A stretch of DNA of 64,000 nucleotides from Spirodela intermedia (Eukaryota > Streptophyta > Magnoliopsida > Alismatales > Araceae): assembly GCA_902729315.2 (NCBI GenBank), contig LR746276.1:4322169-4386168 (forward strand). Direction: 5' to 3'. Positions 1-12,658 of the stretch are shown piece by piece. Position numbers and translations under genes: made by a program. Position 1 is the first letter of the stretch, and each line of letters begins with the position of its first letter. The notes under the pieces were generated by a model. It was not told the origin of the DNA and made no database searches. It worked only from the letters and a program-made list of their open reading frames with translations.

Positions 1-1270
1 AATCTTAGTCTATTAATTATCTTTCCCCTTCCAAGCAAGGAAGGAGAGTTCTATAAAAAGTTCTCTATCAAATCGTGCAAAATTAAACAATTTATTTACT
101 TTTAGATTGTTTCATTTCAACGATCTTTTAAACATTGTTGATTTGAGCTAGTACTGCAAGTGTGTAGCACTTGGGTTTTTTAGTTCTATACACAAGTATA
201 GAAATGTGTATACATTGGAAATATATTTGAAATAAATTCACAATGTAATAAACACCACATAAAAAATCAAATATTTCTATTTGTGATGAAGGCTATAATA
301 TTATTTGACAATTTATGAAGCTTCAATTTTGGTACTGATGTGACAACACATGGCGAGATTTGTAACTAATGTTAAAAACTACTAGGCAGCCCTTAATGTA
401 GAATATGGAGATTGGAGTTCAACCAACAAAGGAAATAAAGGATTGATAATAATATGAGGAAAGTAATTTCGCTTGACCAAACCACTATAAGCCTAGTGTG
501 TGAAGACTATTGAGAATAATTTGAGGAAAATACTAGTTTGATCATAAAAAAGGTCATGTTCACCTCTCTTTTAGTTCCTCATGCTGCCTTTATCAAATCA
601 ATAAGGCTCTTTACAAAAAAAACATGACACTTAATAGACCAATACGCTTATTTGAATAGATATATATGAGGTCTCTTTGAGTGAATTTTCCTTTCTATAG
701 ATTTACTATAATATTTTTTTTCATAGATGTTAGAATAAGAATTTAATCTAATAGAAATTATATAAATCAATTAGGAAAGTACTAAATAATCTTAAATTAA
801 ATTTTATTTCTGTAAAATTTATTCCATGTTTTAGGAAGATGGAGTTGAAAATATCACCCCTTTATTTCATTTATAGGAGTTTAAAACAAAAAAATATGAG
901 TATTAAATAAACAACTAAATAGTATAGATATATTTAGATATTATTTCTTTAAGAGGTGCTCTTGTTGCTTAGCTTAGTTAATTAGAGAATACCATTTTTG
1001 GTTTCAAATATCTAAAGCTGCTTAGAATTTTCTCTGATACTTTCGTTTCTAAATTTTATTACCCTCAAACCTCCTTTCAGCCACCTTCCAATATCTTAAG
1101 TACCATTTTCAATTAGTTGAAGCATTTAAGGTGAAGATTGGGGACTAATTGATCAAATTCTGAAGATACATTTCACGTTTTCTCATCAAATAAATTTTAT
1201 ATGATATGCCTCTATTTGCGAAAAACTTATGAGGAAACATTTTTTATTTAGGTTAAAGGTTACATGAAAA
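1..1270 (+). repeat. Dispersed repeat family R, copy a
   Basis: Long stretches of this segment reappear as reverse complement at about 30165-31050. Examples are 180-250 against 30985-31050, 590-720 against 30650-30785, and 1060-1260 against 30170-30350. Parts also recur in direct orientation at 24208-24260 and 26580-26720. The copies are diverged with small indels, so they are old. No coding capacity or clear termini are seen, so the class is unknown; an old LTR element body or long terminal region is possible. Confidence 0.6.
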
Positions 1271-2304
1271 AAGCTAAAACAATTGCTATAAAATACTCAA
1301 GATTCTCATGATTATTTTTTATAATATATCAAAATCATTATTCCAATACACATTTTTTATTTCTTGTCATTAAATTTATTCCAACATTTTCCCAAACTCA
1401 CCAAATCACCTTCTGATCCACTTTGCAAAAAGAGATGGAGAAATTGAGGGATAGAGGTTTACGAGGGGGAGGGGGGAGAATGTAGGTCTCTAATTGGGTA
1501 GACAAATTTAGGGGGTGGATGAATTGATTTTTCATTTTTTTTAGTTAAGTATAACATATTTATTTTTTGTTTCACTATATTTTAATATGTTGCATATTTC
1601 TCTATGTTAATATAAAAATATGAAACAATTTAGAAGAAGTTCATTCACAAAAGATTGTATAATGGTTTGGCCAAACTCTATCAGCGTATATTCACTTTTC
1701 AGGAATGCAACTCAATTATATTATTCCACCACAAGAATATGCTTAATTTTACGGGGTTTAATAATCTCATTCCCAAACTATGTGAGCCTATGACCCTTAG
1801 AATTGCTACGCTCCTAAGTTTCCTCATTGCATACACATACATGTGCCTCAATGACCAATGTGACTATAGTGATGATGCAACACATGTCTCCATTAGTTCA
1901 AATACAATAATCAATGTGATTACGTTGATGATATGCTACAACTGTTTCAACCAGTCCACACACCACAACTCAAAATAAAATAAAAAATAATCAAGAATGA
2001 GTTTTCACATCCTTCAAAATTTGTTTCCATATACTAAGAGATGTAGCATAGTTCAAATATAGTGTTTGCTGTTTTCAGATTTTTTTATACCTTAATATCT
2101 CTCACATATACATATGTTATAGTCTTTGAGAATGTCACTAGATAAAGAAACAAGCATTGTCAAAAAAAGTTTGAAACTTTTTATGACTGTCTAAGGGCTC
2201 TACATATTTATAGGAAGGGAATAACAAGTGCACAACAAGATCAAATGAGCAGATTTTCATTTCACAGAACAACTTGACATTGTTAAATCTTCTTCTCTAT
2301 ATTG
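1..2304. other. AT-rich intergenic DNA left of the retrotransposon nest
   Basis: No credible gene is visible. Open frames are short and have no recognisable domain; the longest, at 1655-1978, looks like chance. The first 1.27 kb is one copy of a dispersed repeat listed separately. The right edge (2305-2309, AGTAT) is the target duplication of the outermost retrotransposon. Confidence 0.7.
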
Positions 2305-2309
2305 AGTAT
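2305..2309 (+). repeat. Target-site duplication of element C, left copy (AGTAT)
   Basis: AGTAT directly precedes the LTR start at 2310 and recurs directly after the LTR end at 24202 (24203-24207). A 5-bp duplication fits Ty3/gypsy integration. It ties the two outer LTR fragments to one insertion event 22 kb apart. Confidence 0.75.
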
Positions 2310-2902
2310 TAATAAGTCTTCATTATCATGAGTTAATAATTAGTAAATAATATATTCTTAGCCTTAACTCTTGATAAATAGATTTATATTTATGTTAAAG
2401 TGTGAAAAGTGATTTTCAGTTGATTAACATGAATTTTTGGGTAATTATGTGATTTTATATGAATTTATATGATTTTTATAGTCTTACTTTTGAGATAAAT
2501 ATAGAAAAAGAAATAAAAAACAAAATATAGCAAAATGGGGGAGACCTGCCGGCCAGCTGGGTCTGCAAGCGGGTCGGAAGCACAGTCGGGGAGGAGTCAT
2601 GAGCAGGGGTTGAGCGGCGAGGACCGATAGTGGCCCGTGTGCACCACTCCCCTTCCATGTCACCGGTGGCCAGCCGGCTATAGGGCAAGGAGTGGTCATA
2701 CACACGCGAGAAAAGGACTTGATTGCAAATGTAATATTACTATATATTCGTCAGAAACTTTGGTGCAGAAGCGATGTGGGATTAAACTTGCATCACACCT
2801 TCCCTAGAAAGGGCGGGCAACTGGTGCAGTTTGAATCCTCCTAGAGCCAAAACTCATATTTTTTATCTGATTATTGTGACTTTCCTACAGATCATTGGTG
2901 AA
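2310..2902 (+). mobile_element. Element C 5' LTR, U3 portion only
   Basis: It aligns by eye to the first part of the element B LTRs (13780 and 19733 onward) through the AT-rich start, the GC-rich block and the direct-oriented GGTGA at about 2900. The rest of the LTR, the primer binding site and the 5' half of gag are deleted: at 2902/2903 the sequence jumps straight into the gag Met/Gln repeat region. Confidence 0.8.
2532..2782 (-). ncRNA. Candidate antisense Pol III unit, copy in element C (degenerate)
   Basis: On the minus strand a USE-like box (2782-2772, ATCCCACATCG) is followed after exactly 24 bp by a TATATA box (2747-2741) and after 22 bp by GTCC (start near 2718). The GC-rich block ends at a T4 run (2535-2532). 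A T4 inside the first ten transcribed bases would end transcription early, so this copy is probably dead. The A-for-G change in the first USE position still fits the plant consensus RTCCCACATCG. Confidence 0.4.
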
Positions 2903-5394
2903 CACAACCTGATTCTATGGAAATGATACAGCAAATGAGCCAAATGATGTAACAAACTATGAATCAAATGATGCTGCATCAGAAACAAATTATAGAGGCT
3001 CTTGGGAATAAGAGAGAAGAGAGACAACTACCTAGTCAGCCCATAGAAAATCCAGGGAACCGCCTAATAATAGGATTTCAGCAAGGGGAGTCTAGTAGTA
3101 TGAATCTAAGAAAAAACCTACGAAATGAAAATGTTAGGACATTGAATACATTAAAGAGTGGTAAGATCTTACCTGATCCTTATCCCCAAATATTAGAAGA
3201 AAAGAAAAACGTGGACAGCCCAAAACAAAATCAAATAGGAGTAGAAGAGGATTCTATAGATTCTACTGAGGAAATTTCGAAAGAGAGGACAATCATTCAT
3301 TTCCTAAAGCTCTAGAGCCTAGACAAAGAAAGAAAAAGGAACACAATAAAGAAATAAAGAAAATTTTACAAGATGTACAAATTAGTCTTCCTTTACTCAC
3401 TACCATTGAACATATTCCTGAATATGCTAGAGTTTTGAAAGAAATATGTACACCAAAAAAGGCACCTAGATTAGAAACATTATCTATGCATGCTAGTGCT
3501 TTATTATTAAATCAATTACCATATAAATTGAGAGATATGGGTGCCCATTTAATTTTGTGTGATATTGGTGGATCCATTTTTCAGAATGCATTACTTGACA
3601 CCAGTGCTAGTATTAATTTATTACATGCGAGTATTTGTGATAAATTTAATATTTCTAATCTTAAACCTTCTACTATTACCTTAAAATTTGTTGATAGATC
3701 CATAAAATATCCTAAAAGTATTTTAGAAAATGTGATTGATAGTTAAAGAGTGTAAATTTTCAGTTGATTTTGTAGTGTTGGGAATGAATTTTAATGGACG
3801 GTTTTATAATACACCAATCATCCTAGGGAGACCATTTTTGCATACAGCAAAGATGAATATTGATTTTCTCACAAGTATTGTGAAAAATTTATGTGGAGAT
3901 CAATCAGTAGAAATTAAAATTTTTGAGGTATCAAATGATCTTAAGAAATCCCAAGTATATGATTGTCATACCATAGAACTTCTAGATGATTTTGATGATC
4001 CAGATGTTATTGATGATTGTGTGTTGGAAGAATTAGAGGAAATAGAGAATATAAATTTGGGAGAAAAGAAAGGGGAAAATCATCTGAATTTACAGTTGAA
4101 ACCTCTTCCCTGTAGTTTAAAATATATGTTTTTGGAGGAAAATAATTCATTTCCTATTATTATTGCAACTGATTTGAGTGATGAACAAAAAGAAGAATTA
4201 TTAGATGTACTTCGAAAAAATAAGAAAGCTATGGGCTAGAAAATGGATGATCTAAGGGGCATTGATATGAGTGTATGCATACATAGTGTATATCTAAAAG
4301 AGGGGCTAGAACTAGTAGGGAACCACAACGAAGATTAAATCCTAACATGATGGAAATTGTAAAAAAAATAAAATTAAAGTGGCTGATTGTTGATATTATT
4401 TATCCTATTTCAAATAGCAAATAGATTAGTCCTAAACAAGTGGTGCCAAAAAAATCAGGGATTACTGTTATAAAAAACAAAAATGAGGATGAAATACAAA
4501 CAAGATTAACTACGAATTGGAGGGTTTGCATTGATTATAGAAAATTAAATTCAGTTACTAGAAAAGATCATTTTCCTCTATCATTTACTAATCAAATTCT
4601 AGAAAAATTAGCTAGAAAAAACTTTTTTTGTTTTCTAGATGGATACTCTAGTTATAATCACATTTACATAAACCCTTTAGGTCAAGAAAAAACAACTTTC
4701 ACTTGTCTATTTGGTACTTTTGCTTTTAAATGCATGCCTTTTCGTTTGTGTAATGCTCCAGCCACATTTCAAAGATGTATGCTGTCTATTTTTTCTAATA
4801 TGACTAGAAAATAATTGGAAATTTTTATGGACGATTTTTCTATTTTTGGTGAATCATTTGATGAATGCTTAAATCATTTACAGCATGTACTTGAGAAATG
4901 CATTGAAAAAAAAATAGTTTTGAGTTGAGATAAATCACATTTTATGGTTAGAGAGGGAGTTGTGTTGGATCATATTGTGAGTGAAAGGGGTTTAGAGGTG
5001 GATAGAGCAAAAATCGATATTATATCTAAAATGAAACCTCCAAATTCAATAAAACAGATTCAATCTTTCTTGGGTCATGCAGGTTATTATAGAAAATTTA
5101 TTCAAGAGTTTTTGAAAATTTCTAAACCTCTCACCATGTTATTATCTAAAGATGGGCCTTTTAATTTTGATGAGAAATGTTGAGTCTTTTTTTGAAATAA
5201 AAAGATTACTTAATACATTAGTAGAAAAAAATTTGATGTTGGACAAAAAGTATGGTTATATGATTCTAGCCTGAAATTATTCCCAAGAAAATTAAAATCA
5301 AAATGGACAGGGCCTTATGTGGTGGAAGAGACATATGATCATGGGGCTGTAATGATTAAAGATCCTAAAAGTGACCATAACTTTAAGGTAAATG
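2903..5394 (+). pseudogene. Element C gag tail, protease, reverse transcriptase and integrase C-terminus (relic)
   Basis: Fragments in order are: the gag tail with Met/Gln repeats (about 2920-3315); an aspartic protease (3435-3746), where the catalytic motif reads DTSAS instead of DTGAS; a linker and RT N-terminus (3736-4239); RT palm (4440-4814) with WRVCIDYRKLN; the FMDD catalytic box near 4827; and RT/RNase H linker (4944-5183). At about 5211 the frame jumps into the integrase C-terminal tail ([10 protein letters not shown]), so RNase H and the DDE core are missing. Several in-frame stops and frameshifts separate the pieces. It cannot encode working proteins. Confidence 0.85.
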
Positions 5395-5399
5395 GATAG
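5395..5399 (-). repeat. Left flank of element A (presumed target duplication GATAG)
   Basis: These five bases lie between the integrase remnant of C and the A LTR end at 5400. The matching copy cannot be found on the right because the right LTR of A is truncated at about 23403, so the duplication is presumed, not shown. Confidence 0.35.
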
Positions 5400-6024
5400 T
5401 GACGTGACTTAGTCGTTGTATATTAAATCACGCAAATATAAAATTTATAAAACTAGAAAATACAAATTTTCAGATATCTAGAAGTATTTCTGAATAAATA
5501 TATCAATTATAATTCAATAAAAGTTCAAAAAATAGCGGTAATTTTCCAGGTCGATCACAGGGATGTAATATAATATCTGGTAATTATTCAAAATTTTCCT
5601 CAGAGAATACTATTTTATGTGAATTTTATACTAAGAAATGAAAAGGAAATATATTTAAAATTTACGAAAAAAGGAAATAAGGGTGCAGACGTCAGGATGA
5701 CATCAGCGCCCGGTGAATGCAAATCGGGCAGAAATAGAGTTCCGCTGGCGATTCTTACGTAAGTGATTACAGACGATTTAATTAATCAAATTAAGATCTG
5801 TAAAAGCCGAAAGAATCGTAATAGAACAAAGTATATTTTGGTAAATTAAAATCAGAAAATTTATCACTAAATGAAGCGTAAAGTAAGTTAAAAGCAAGAA
5901 AACAGAGTTCCAGTGTCGCGACGGTGATGCGTCGGCGATGCACCGGAATCTTGAGCGTTCGGGAGGATCGTCGTGCAGTGTCCACAGCCTCGAAGGCTCT
6001 CTTTGGACAAGGACGACGTGGGCA

Positions 6025-6055
6025 ATCTCTAGATCTTCTCGCGAAGTCTAGAGAT
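6025..6055 (-). promoter_or_regulatory. Palindromic-loop hairpin in the LTR (element A copy)
   Basis: Two 9-base arms (ATCTCTAGA and TCTAGAGAT) enclose a shorter stem whose apex contains the 6-base palindrome TCGCGA. The same hairpin is at 14762-14792 and 20702-20732. In the transcript it would lie upstream of the primer site, where retroelements often have dimerisation or packaging hairpins. The function is inferred. Confidence 0.4.
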
Positions 6056-6206
6056 TAATGAAATGGGTCGTTGAATCGTCTCCGGCGGCTGTCACCTGGC
6101 AAAGTAGAAAAATGGCGACTTCGTGGCTCTCCGGTGGCTGTCACTCGACGGAGAGGAGCTAGATGGAGGTGGGGCGTGTGTCAAGGAGCTTCATCCTCAG
6201 GTCCGC

Positions 6207-6485
6207 TGATAAGTCTTCATTATCATGAGTTAATAATTAGTAAATAATATAGTTTTAGCCTTAACTCATGATAAATAGACTTATATTTGTGTTAAAGTGT
6301 GAAAAGTGGTTTTCAGTTGATGAATGTGAATGTTTAGGTAATTATGTGATTTTACATGAATTTATATGATTTTTATAGTCTTGCTTTTGAGATAAATGAA
6401 GAAAAAGAAATAAAAATAAGACAAAATGAGTGGGGACCCGCCGGCCAGCCGGGCCTGCAAGCGGGTCAGAAGCTCAATCGGGGAG
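6207..6485 (+). mobile_element. Inverted LTR-start fragment inside the element A 3' LTR
   Basis: It begins exactly at the LTR terminus TGATAAG and runs in plus orientation to about 6485, where GGGAG is shared by the insert and the resumed minus-strand LTR. It therefore starts at a true LTR end and stops at a microhomology inside the GC-rich block. Template switching during reverse transcription, or an abortive self-insertion, would explain this. Confidence 0.7.
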
Positions 6486-6798
6486 GTGGTGACTCGTCTC
6501 CCGGCGGATTGTCTTCTTCCCGACGACGGCTTGTTCGTCGATCAATCGGAGATGATTTACTCAATGGATTCGCGATCCTTTTATCGCGAATCGTTCAACA
6601 ATTTTAGTAGCAATGCTCCGCGAATCGCGTTGACGAGATTTTCGCCAATGATCCAGCGATTCTCGTTGCTTAATCCTTCACCGGCGATCTGCAGGAAAGT
6701 CACGATAATCAGATAAAAATATATGAATTTTGACTCTGGGAGGATTCGAACCCACGCCGGTTGTCCGCCCCTTTTGAGGAAGGTGTGACGCGGGTTTA

Positions 6799-7051
6799 GT
6801 CCCACATCGGCTGTGCGCCGATTTTTTGGGCGAATATATAGTAATGTTAGCTTTCTAAGTAAAGTTCCTTCTCTCGCGTGTACGACCACTCCTTGCCCCA
6901 CAGCCGGCTGGCCACCGATGACGTGGAAGGGGAGTGGTGCACACGTGCCCCTATTGGTCCAAGCCGCTCGAGCCCCTGCTCGCGGCTACTCCCCGACTAA
7001 GCTTCTGACCTACTTGCGGGCCCAGCTGGCCGGCGGGTCCCCACTCATTTT
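6799..7051 (+). ncRNA. Candidate antisense Pol III unit, copy in the element A 3' LTR
   Basis: USE GTCCCACATCG at 6799-6809, a gap of 24 bp, ATATATA at 6834-6840, 23 bp to a predicted start G at 6864 (GTTCCTTC), and a GC-rich block ending at TTTT (7048-7051). The predicted RNA is about 188 nt and runs antisense to the retrotransposon. Within it CGTGT plus CCACTCC can pair with GGAGTGG plus ACACG, and AGCCG/CGAGC with GCTCG/CGGCT. Promoter layout is known for plant U6 and U3 genes; transcription here is inferred. Confidence 0.5.
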
Positions 7052-7267
7052 GTCTTATTTTTATTTCTTTTTCTTCATTTATCTCAAAAGCAAGACTGTA
7101 AAAATCATATAAATTCATGTAAAATCACATAATTACCTAAAAATTCACATTCATCAATTGAAAACCACTTTTCACACTTTAACACAAATATAAGTCTATT
7201 TATCATGAGTTAAAGCTAAAACTATATTATTTACTAATTATTAACTCATGATAATGAAGACTTATCA

Positions 7268-7280
7268 CACCCCCCAACTT
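7268..7280 (-). other. Polypurine tract of element A
   Basis: On the minus strand AAGTTGGGGGGTG abuts the 3' LTR start TGATAAG. This is the expected plus-strand primer site. The same tract, same position, is at 19720-19732 in element B. Confidence 0.85.
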
Positions 7281-8847
7281 AAATCATTGCTAGTCCCTTA
7301 GCAATGGAATTACGAAAATAAAAATTTACAAATCTCAAACATCATATTTTAATACAAAAAAAATAAAAATACAATTAGAAATGATGCACCTTTAGACACT
7401 TTGGACTCTTATATCAAGTCTTTAAGAATGATCTCAAGCACTTAAATGTTTAAGCACTCCTTGGAATAACAATCTAGACTTCACTTCTTTTATTCACATC
7501 TTTATCACTTCTTCACTCATAGACATATTTACAAGATGTTCCAATTATCAATAATCATTCAAGAATAATATTGATCCTACATTTCCCTTTTTCTATGGCT
7601 TGATTTTTGAAGTTTGCACTATATTTCTTCCTTCTTTTATAGTGGATAAGTATCTTTTCCTGTAGACAAATTTCGACAATGAGAATGATGTCTCACACCC
7701 TCCATGTGTACTCTTAATTTTCAGGGCTTTCACTTTATCCACTTATTTTGCAGCAAGTGTTTTTCTATACACGATTTTCGACAATGAGAATGATGTCTCA
7801 CACCCTCCATGTGTACTCTTCATTTCTAGATTTTTCACATTGCTCTCTCTCTTTTTTTTTTCGAAATAAGTGATTTCTCCTCACAAGTCCTATAGATCAA
7901 GATGCAAAAATCTCCATTAAACTCAAATGATCAATCAAATTTTCACATCAAGTAAATACTATCCATCAAGATCATGAAGTGAAAATCTGTAAAATCAAAT
8001 CCATGTTATCTATCATGTATCCAAGGAGTATTCCAACATTTCATGCTACTAGATCATTCTTTTGACTCAATAATAATCTTCCTAGTATCTTTTGGTATCA
8101 ATTAATCTAATTGATTTAATTTTTCATACATGCAATATGATGTAAGAAATTTTTAAATTAGATAGTTCTGACAGTTTTGATTTCTATTTTCAGTTCTGTT
8201 TTTAGTAACAATAAATTTGTCAAAAATAAATCAAAACTATCCGTTTTATAGCTCTAATTTCGAATTTCAGTAATATATGTCTAGGGGATTGAAATGTGAG
8301 AAAAGGGTCTCTAGAATTTCAAATTTCGGGCTGTTTTTGGTCTGCTATTTTTGACAGTCTATTGTTCCTGACAAAAAACCAGAAAATAGATGTTGCAGTT
8401 TTTCCAAATTTTATTTTATTTTTTATTTTTTCAGTTGCTGTTCTAATGCAAACACATGTTCTTAATCGTCCTATAGCATAAATTAATAATGAATACTTCA
8501 CCCCCCAACTTAAAAATGACATTGTCCTCAATGACACAGAAAACTCGAAACAAAATATGCAGAAAATATAATTTTCAAGTGAAGCATGCATATATGTAAA
8601 GTTAAGCATTAAAAATGTTGTCATAAATGATAAAGCTCAGAAAGACATCACCTCAACCTCGTTTTTAATTTTCCACTTCATCTTACACTCCTCCTCCTGC
8701 ACTTTTTCGAAAAAACAAATACAGAAACAAGTACTGCGGAATTATAAGAAAAATAGAGCTTAAAAAAAAATTCAAATAGAATGAAATAAAAACCATGGGT
8801 TGCCTCCCATGCAGCGCTGCATTTAATGTCTCCAGTTGGACTCCTTG
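7281..8847 (-). other. Element A 3' non-coding tail
   Basis: This 1.6-kb segment has no convincing reading frame but is closely matched by 18123-19719 in element B. It contains two spaced copies of a 44-bp repeat (7669-7712 and 7778-7820), a second polypurine-tract copy (8499-8511) and a hairpin next to the integrase stop (8794-8811, CATGGG arms). No env-like protein is visible. Confidence 0.7.
8499..8511 (-). other. Internal polypurine-tract copy, element A
   Basis: This is an exact second copy of AAGTTGGGGGGTG about 1.23 kb upstream of the terminal tract on the element strand. The same arrangement is kept in element B at 18461-18473. It may act as a second plus-strand primer; that role is inferred. 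Confidence 0.55.
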
Positions 8848-8850
8848 ATC

Positions 8851-11800
8851 TTACTCTTGAATTTCTTTTAATAATAAAATTTCTTTTTCTGCAAGGCGTT
8901 CATGTTCTATGTAATGTTTAAGCCGCTGTCCATTTACCTTAAAGTTATGATCACTTTTAGGATCTTTAATCGTTACAGCCCCATGATCATATGTCTCTTC
9001 CACCACATAAGGCCCTTTCCATTTTGATTTTAATTTTCCTGGGAATAATTTCAGCTTAGAATCATATAACCACACTTTTTGTCCAACATTAATTTTTTTT
9101 CTACTAATGTATTTATCATGAAAAGTTTTAGTTTTTTCTTTATATATTCTATGATTTTCATAAGCTTCATTCCTCAACTCCTCTAGTTCATGTAGCTAAA
9201 AAATTCTATGCCCACCAGCTGATTTTTCATCCATACATAAATTTTTTATAGCCCATAATGCTTTATGCTCTATTTCCACAAGAAGATGACATGGCATTCC
9301 AAAAATCAGACGAAATGAGGACATACCTATGGGATTTTTATAAGCTGTTCAATAAGCCCATAATGCATCTTGTAATTTCATGGGCTAATCTTTCCTATCT
9401 GGTTTAACTATTTTTTTCAAAATTCTCTGAATTTCCCTATTTGCTACTTCAGCTTGCCCATTTGTTTGGGGATGATATGGAGTGGCTACTTTATGGTGTA
9501 CTCCATTCTTTTTCAACAGTTCCCTGAAATGTTTATTTATAAAATGTGTTCCTCCATCATTAGTTCTAGTAGGAATAGCTTCCACCCACTTAGACACATA
9601 ATCAACAACAAGCAAAATATATTCATATTTTTCAGCTGATGGGAAGGGACCCATGAAATCTATTCCCCATACATCAAAATTTTTGACTACTAACATGTTA
9701 CTCATGGGCATTTCATCTTTTTTACTCATGTTACCTATAGATTGGCATGAAATACATGTTCTACTAAATTCTATAGAATCTCTAATGATTGTAGGCTAAT
9801 AAAAACCACACTGAAAATTTTTTGCAGCTATTTTTCGTCCAGAGAAATGTCCTCCACAGTTAGATGAATGGCACATGTTAATAATGTTATGATATTCTTC
9901 TTCAGGAACACATCTCCTTAAAATTTGATCATTGCCCAAGTAATATAAATCAGGATCATGCCAAAAATAATTTCTAATCTTAGAAAAGAAATGATGTTTT
10001 CTATTCTTATCCCACTGGTCTGGAGTTTTTCCAGAAACCAGAAAATTAACAATATGTGCATACCATGGTGATGGTTGATGTTGAGCTGCCATCAATTGTT
10101 CATCTGGAAATGCATCTTGTAAAGGTGCTGCATTTATTCCTGTATCACTTAATCTAGAAAGATGGTCAGCAACAACATTCTCGAAACCTTTTTTATCTTT
10201 TATTTCTAAGTCAAATTCCTGCAACAATAAAATCCATCTTAATAAACGTGGCTTTGCATCTTTCTTATTTAACAGATATTTAAATGCTGCATGATTAGTA
10301 TAAATAATAATTTTAGCTCCCAAAATATATGATCTAAACCTTTCTAACGAAAATACTACAGCTAACAACTCTTTTTCAGTCGTGGTATAATTTAATTGAG
10401 CATCGGATATAGTTTTACTAGCATATGAAATTACTATGGGTTTTGACTCTTTTATTTGTCCTAGAACGGCCCCCACTGCATAATTTGATGCATCACACAT
10501 TATTTCAAAGGGAAAGGACCAATCAGGAGCTTGTAAAATGAGTGCCTCAGTAAGTAATCTTTTTATTTCAGAAAAAGACTCAAAACATTTATCATCAAAA
10601 TTAAAAGGCACATCTTTAGATAATAGCATGGTGAGAGGTTTAGAAATTTTTGAAAAATCTTGAATAAATTTTCTGTAATAACCTGCATGACCTAAGAAAG
10701 ATCTAATCTGTTTTATTGAATTTGGAGGTTTCATTTTAGATATAATATCAATTTTTGCTCTATCCACCTCTAAACCCCTTTTACTCACAATATGACCGAA
10801 CACAACTCCCTCTTTAACCATAAAATGTGATTTCTCCCAACTCAAAACGAATTTTTTCTCTATGCATTTCTCAAGTACATGCTGTAAATGATTTAAGCAT
10901 TCATCAAATGATTCACCAAAAACAAAAAAATCGTCCATAAAAATCATCAATCATATCAGAAAAAATAGACAGCATATATCTTTGAAATGTGGCTGGAGCA
11001 TTACACAGACCAAAGGCATGCATTTAAAAGCAAAAGTACTAAATGGACAAGTGAAAGTTGTTTTTTCTTGATCTAAAGGGTTTATATAAATTTGATTATA
11101 ACCAGAGTATCCATCTAGAAAACAAAAAAAGTTTTTTCCAGCTAATTTTTCTAGAATTTGATCAGTAAATGGTAGGAGAAAATGATCTTTTCTAGTAACT
11201 AAATTTAATTTTCTATAATCAATGCAAACCCTCCAACTAGTAGTTAATCTTGTTTGTATTTCATCCCCATTTTTGTTTTTTATAACCGTGATCCCTGATT
11301 TTTTTGGCACTACTTGTGTAGGACTAACCCATTTGCTATCTGAAATAGGATAAATAATATCAGCAGCCAGCCACTTTAAAATTTCTTTTTTTACAATTTC
11401 GATCATGTTAGGATTTAATCTTCGTTGTGGTTCCCTGCTAGTTCTAGCCCCCTCCTCTAGATATATACTATGCATGCATACACTCATATCAATGCCCCTT
11501 AGATCGTCCATTTTCCAGCCCATAGCCTTCTTATTTTTTCGAAGTACATCTAATAATTCTTCTTCCTGTTCATCACTCAAATCAGCTGCAATAATAATAA
11601 GAAATGAATTATTTTCCTCCAAAAACACATATTTTAAACTAGAGGGAAGAGGTTTCAACTCTAAATTCAGATGATCTTCCTCTTTCTTTTCTCCCAAATT
11701 TATATTCTCTATTTCTTCTAATTCTTCCAGCACACAGTCATCAATAACATCTGGATCATCAAAATCTTCTAGAAGATCTATGGTAGTGACAATCATATAC

Positions 11801-12658
11801 TTATGATTTCTTAAGATCATTTGGTACCTCAAAAATTTTAATTTCTACTAATTGATCTCCACATGAAATTTTTGCAATACTTGTGGAAAAATCAATATTC
11901 ATCTTTGCTATATGCAAAAATGGTCTCCCTAGGATGATTGGTGTATCATAAAACTATCCATTAAAATCCATTTCCAGCACTACAAAATCAGCTAGAAATT
12001 TACACCCTTTAACTGTTACTATCATATTTTCTAAAATACCTTTAGAATGTTTTATGGATCTATCAGCAAATTATAAGGTAACAGTAGAAGGTTTAAGATC
12101 AGAAATATTAAATTTCTCACAAATACTTGCAAGTAATAAATTAATACTAGCACCGGTGCCAAGTAATGTATTCTGAAAAATGGATCCACCAATATCACAC
12201 GACATTAAACGGGCACCTGTATCTCTCAATTTATATGGTAATTGATTTAATAATAATGCACTAGCATGCATAGATAATTTTTCTACTATAGGTGCCCTTT
12301 TTGGTGTACACATTTCTTTCAAAACTCTAGCATATTTAGGAATATGTTCAATGGTAGTGAGTAAAGGAAGACTAATTTGCACATCTTGTAAAATTTTCTT
12401 TATTTCTTCATTGTGTTCCTTTTTCTTTCTTTGTCTAGGCTCTAGAGCTTTAGGAAATGGAACGGTTGTCCTCTCTTTCGAAATTTCCTTGGTAGAATCT
12501 ATAAAATCCTCTTCTACTCCTATTTGATTTTGTTTTGGGTTGTCCACGTTTTCTTTTTCTTCTAATGTTTGGGGATAAGGATCAAGTAAGATCTTATCAC
12601 TCCTTAATGCATTCACTGTCCTAACATTTTCATTTCGTGGGTTTTTTCCTAGATTCAT
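8851..12658 (-). pseudogene. Element A pol: protease, reverse transcriptase, RNase H and integrase (broken)
   Basis: Minus-strand pieces in order: gag tail and protease (12658-12071); RT N-terminus with WRVCIDYRKLN (11832-10951); RT FMDD box, connection and RNase H with the [11 protein letters not shown] motif (10950-9796); integrase zinc-binding region then DDE core (9729-9385, GIDFMGPFP and HPQTNGQAE); and integrase C-terminus (9177-8851, [10 protein letters not shown]). The protease motif reads GTGAS, so the catalytic Asp is lost. A one-base loss after the CMP box shifts RT frame just before FMDD. In integrase the run between the TND and GGTHF residues is far shorter than in related elements. 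Several TAG/TAA stops lie between pieces. Confidence 0.9.

Larger units (their letters stand above)
5400..7267 (-). mobile_element. Element A 3' LTR, with an internal fold-back insertion
   Basis: The minus-strand LTR starts TGATAAG (7267-7261) next to the polypurine tract and ends TGACGTCA-like at 5400. It would be about 1.6 kb, but it carries an extra segment of about 280 bp at 6207-6485 that is the first part of the same LTR in the opposite orientation. That segment replaces about 42 bp that other LTR copies have at this point. Confidence 0.85.
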
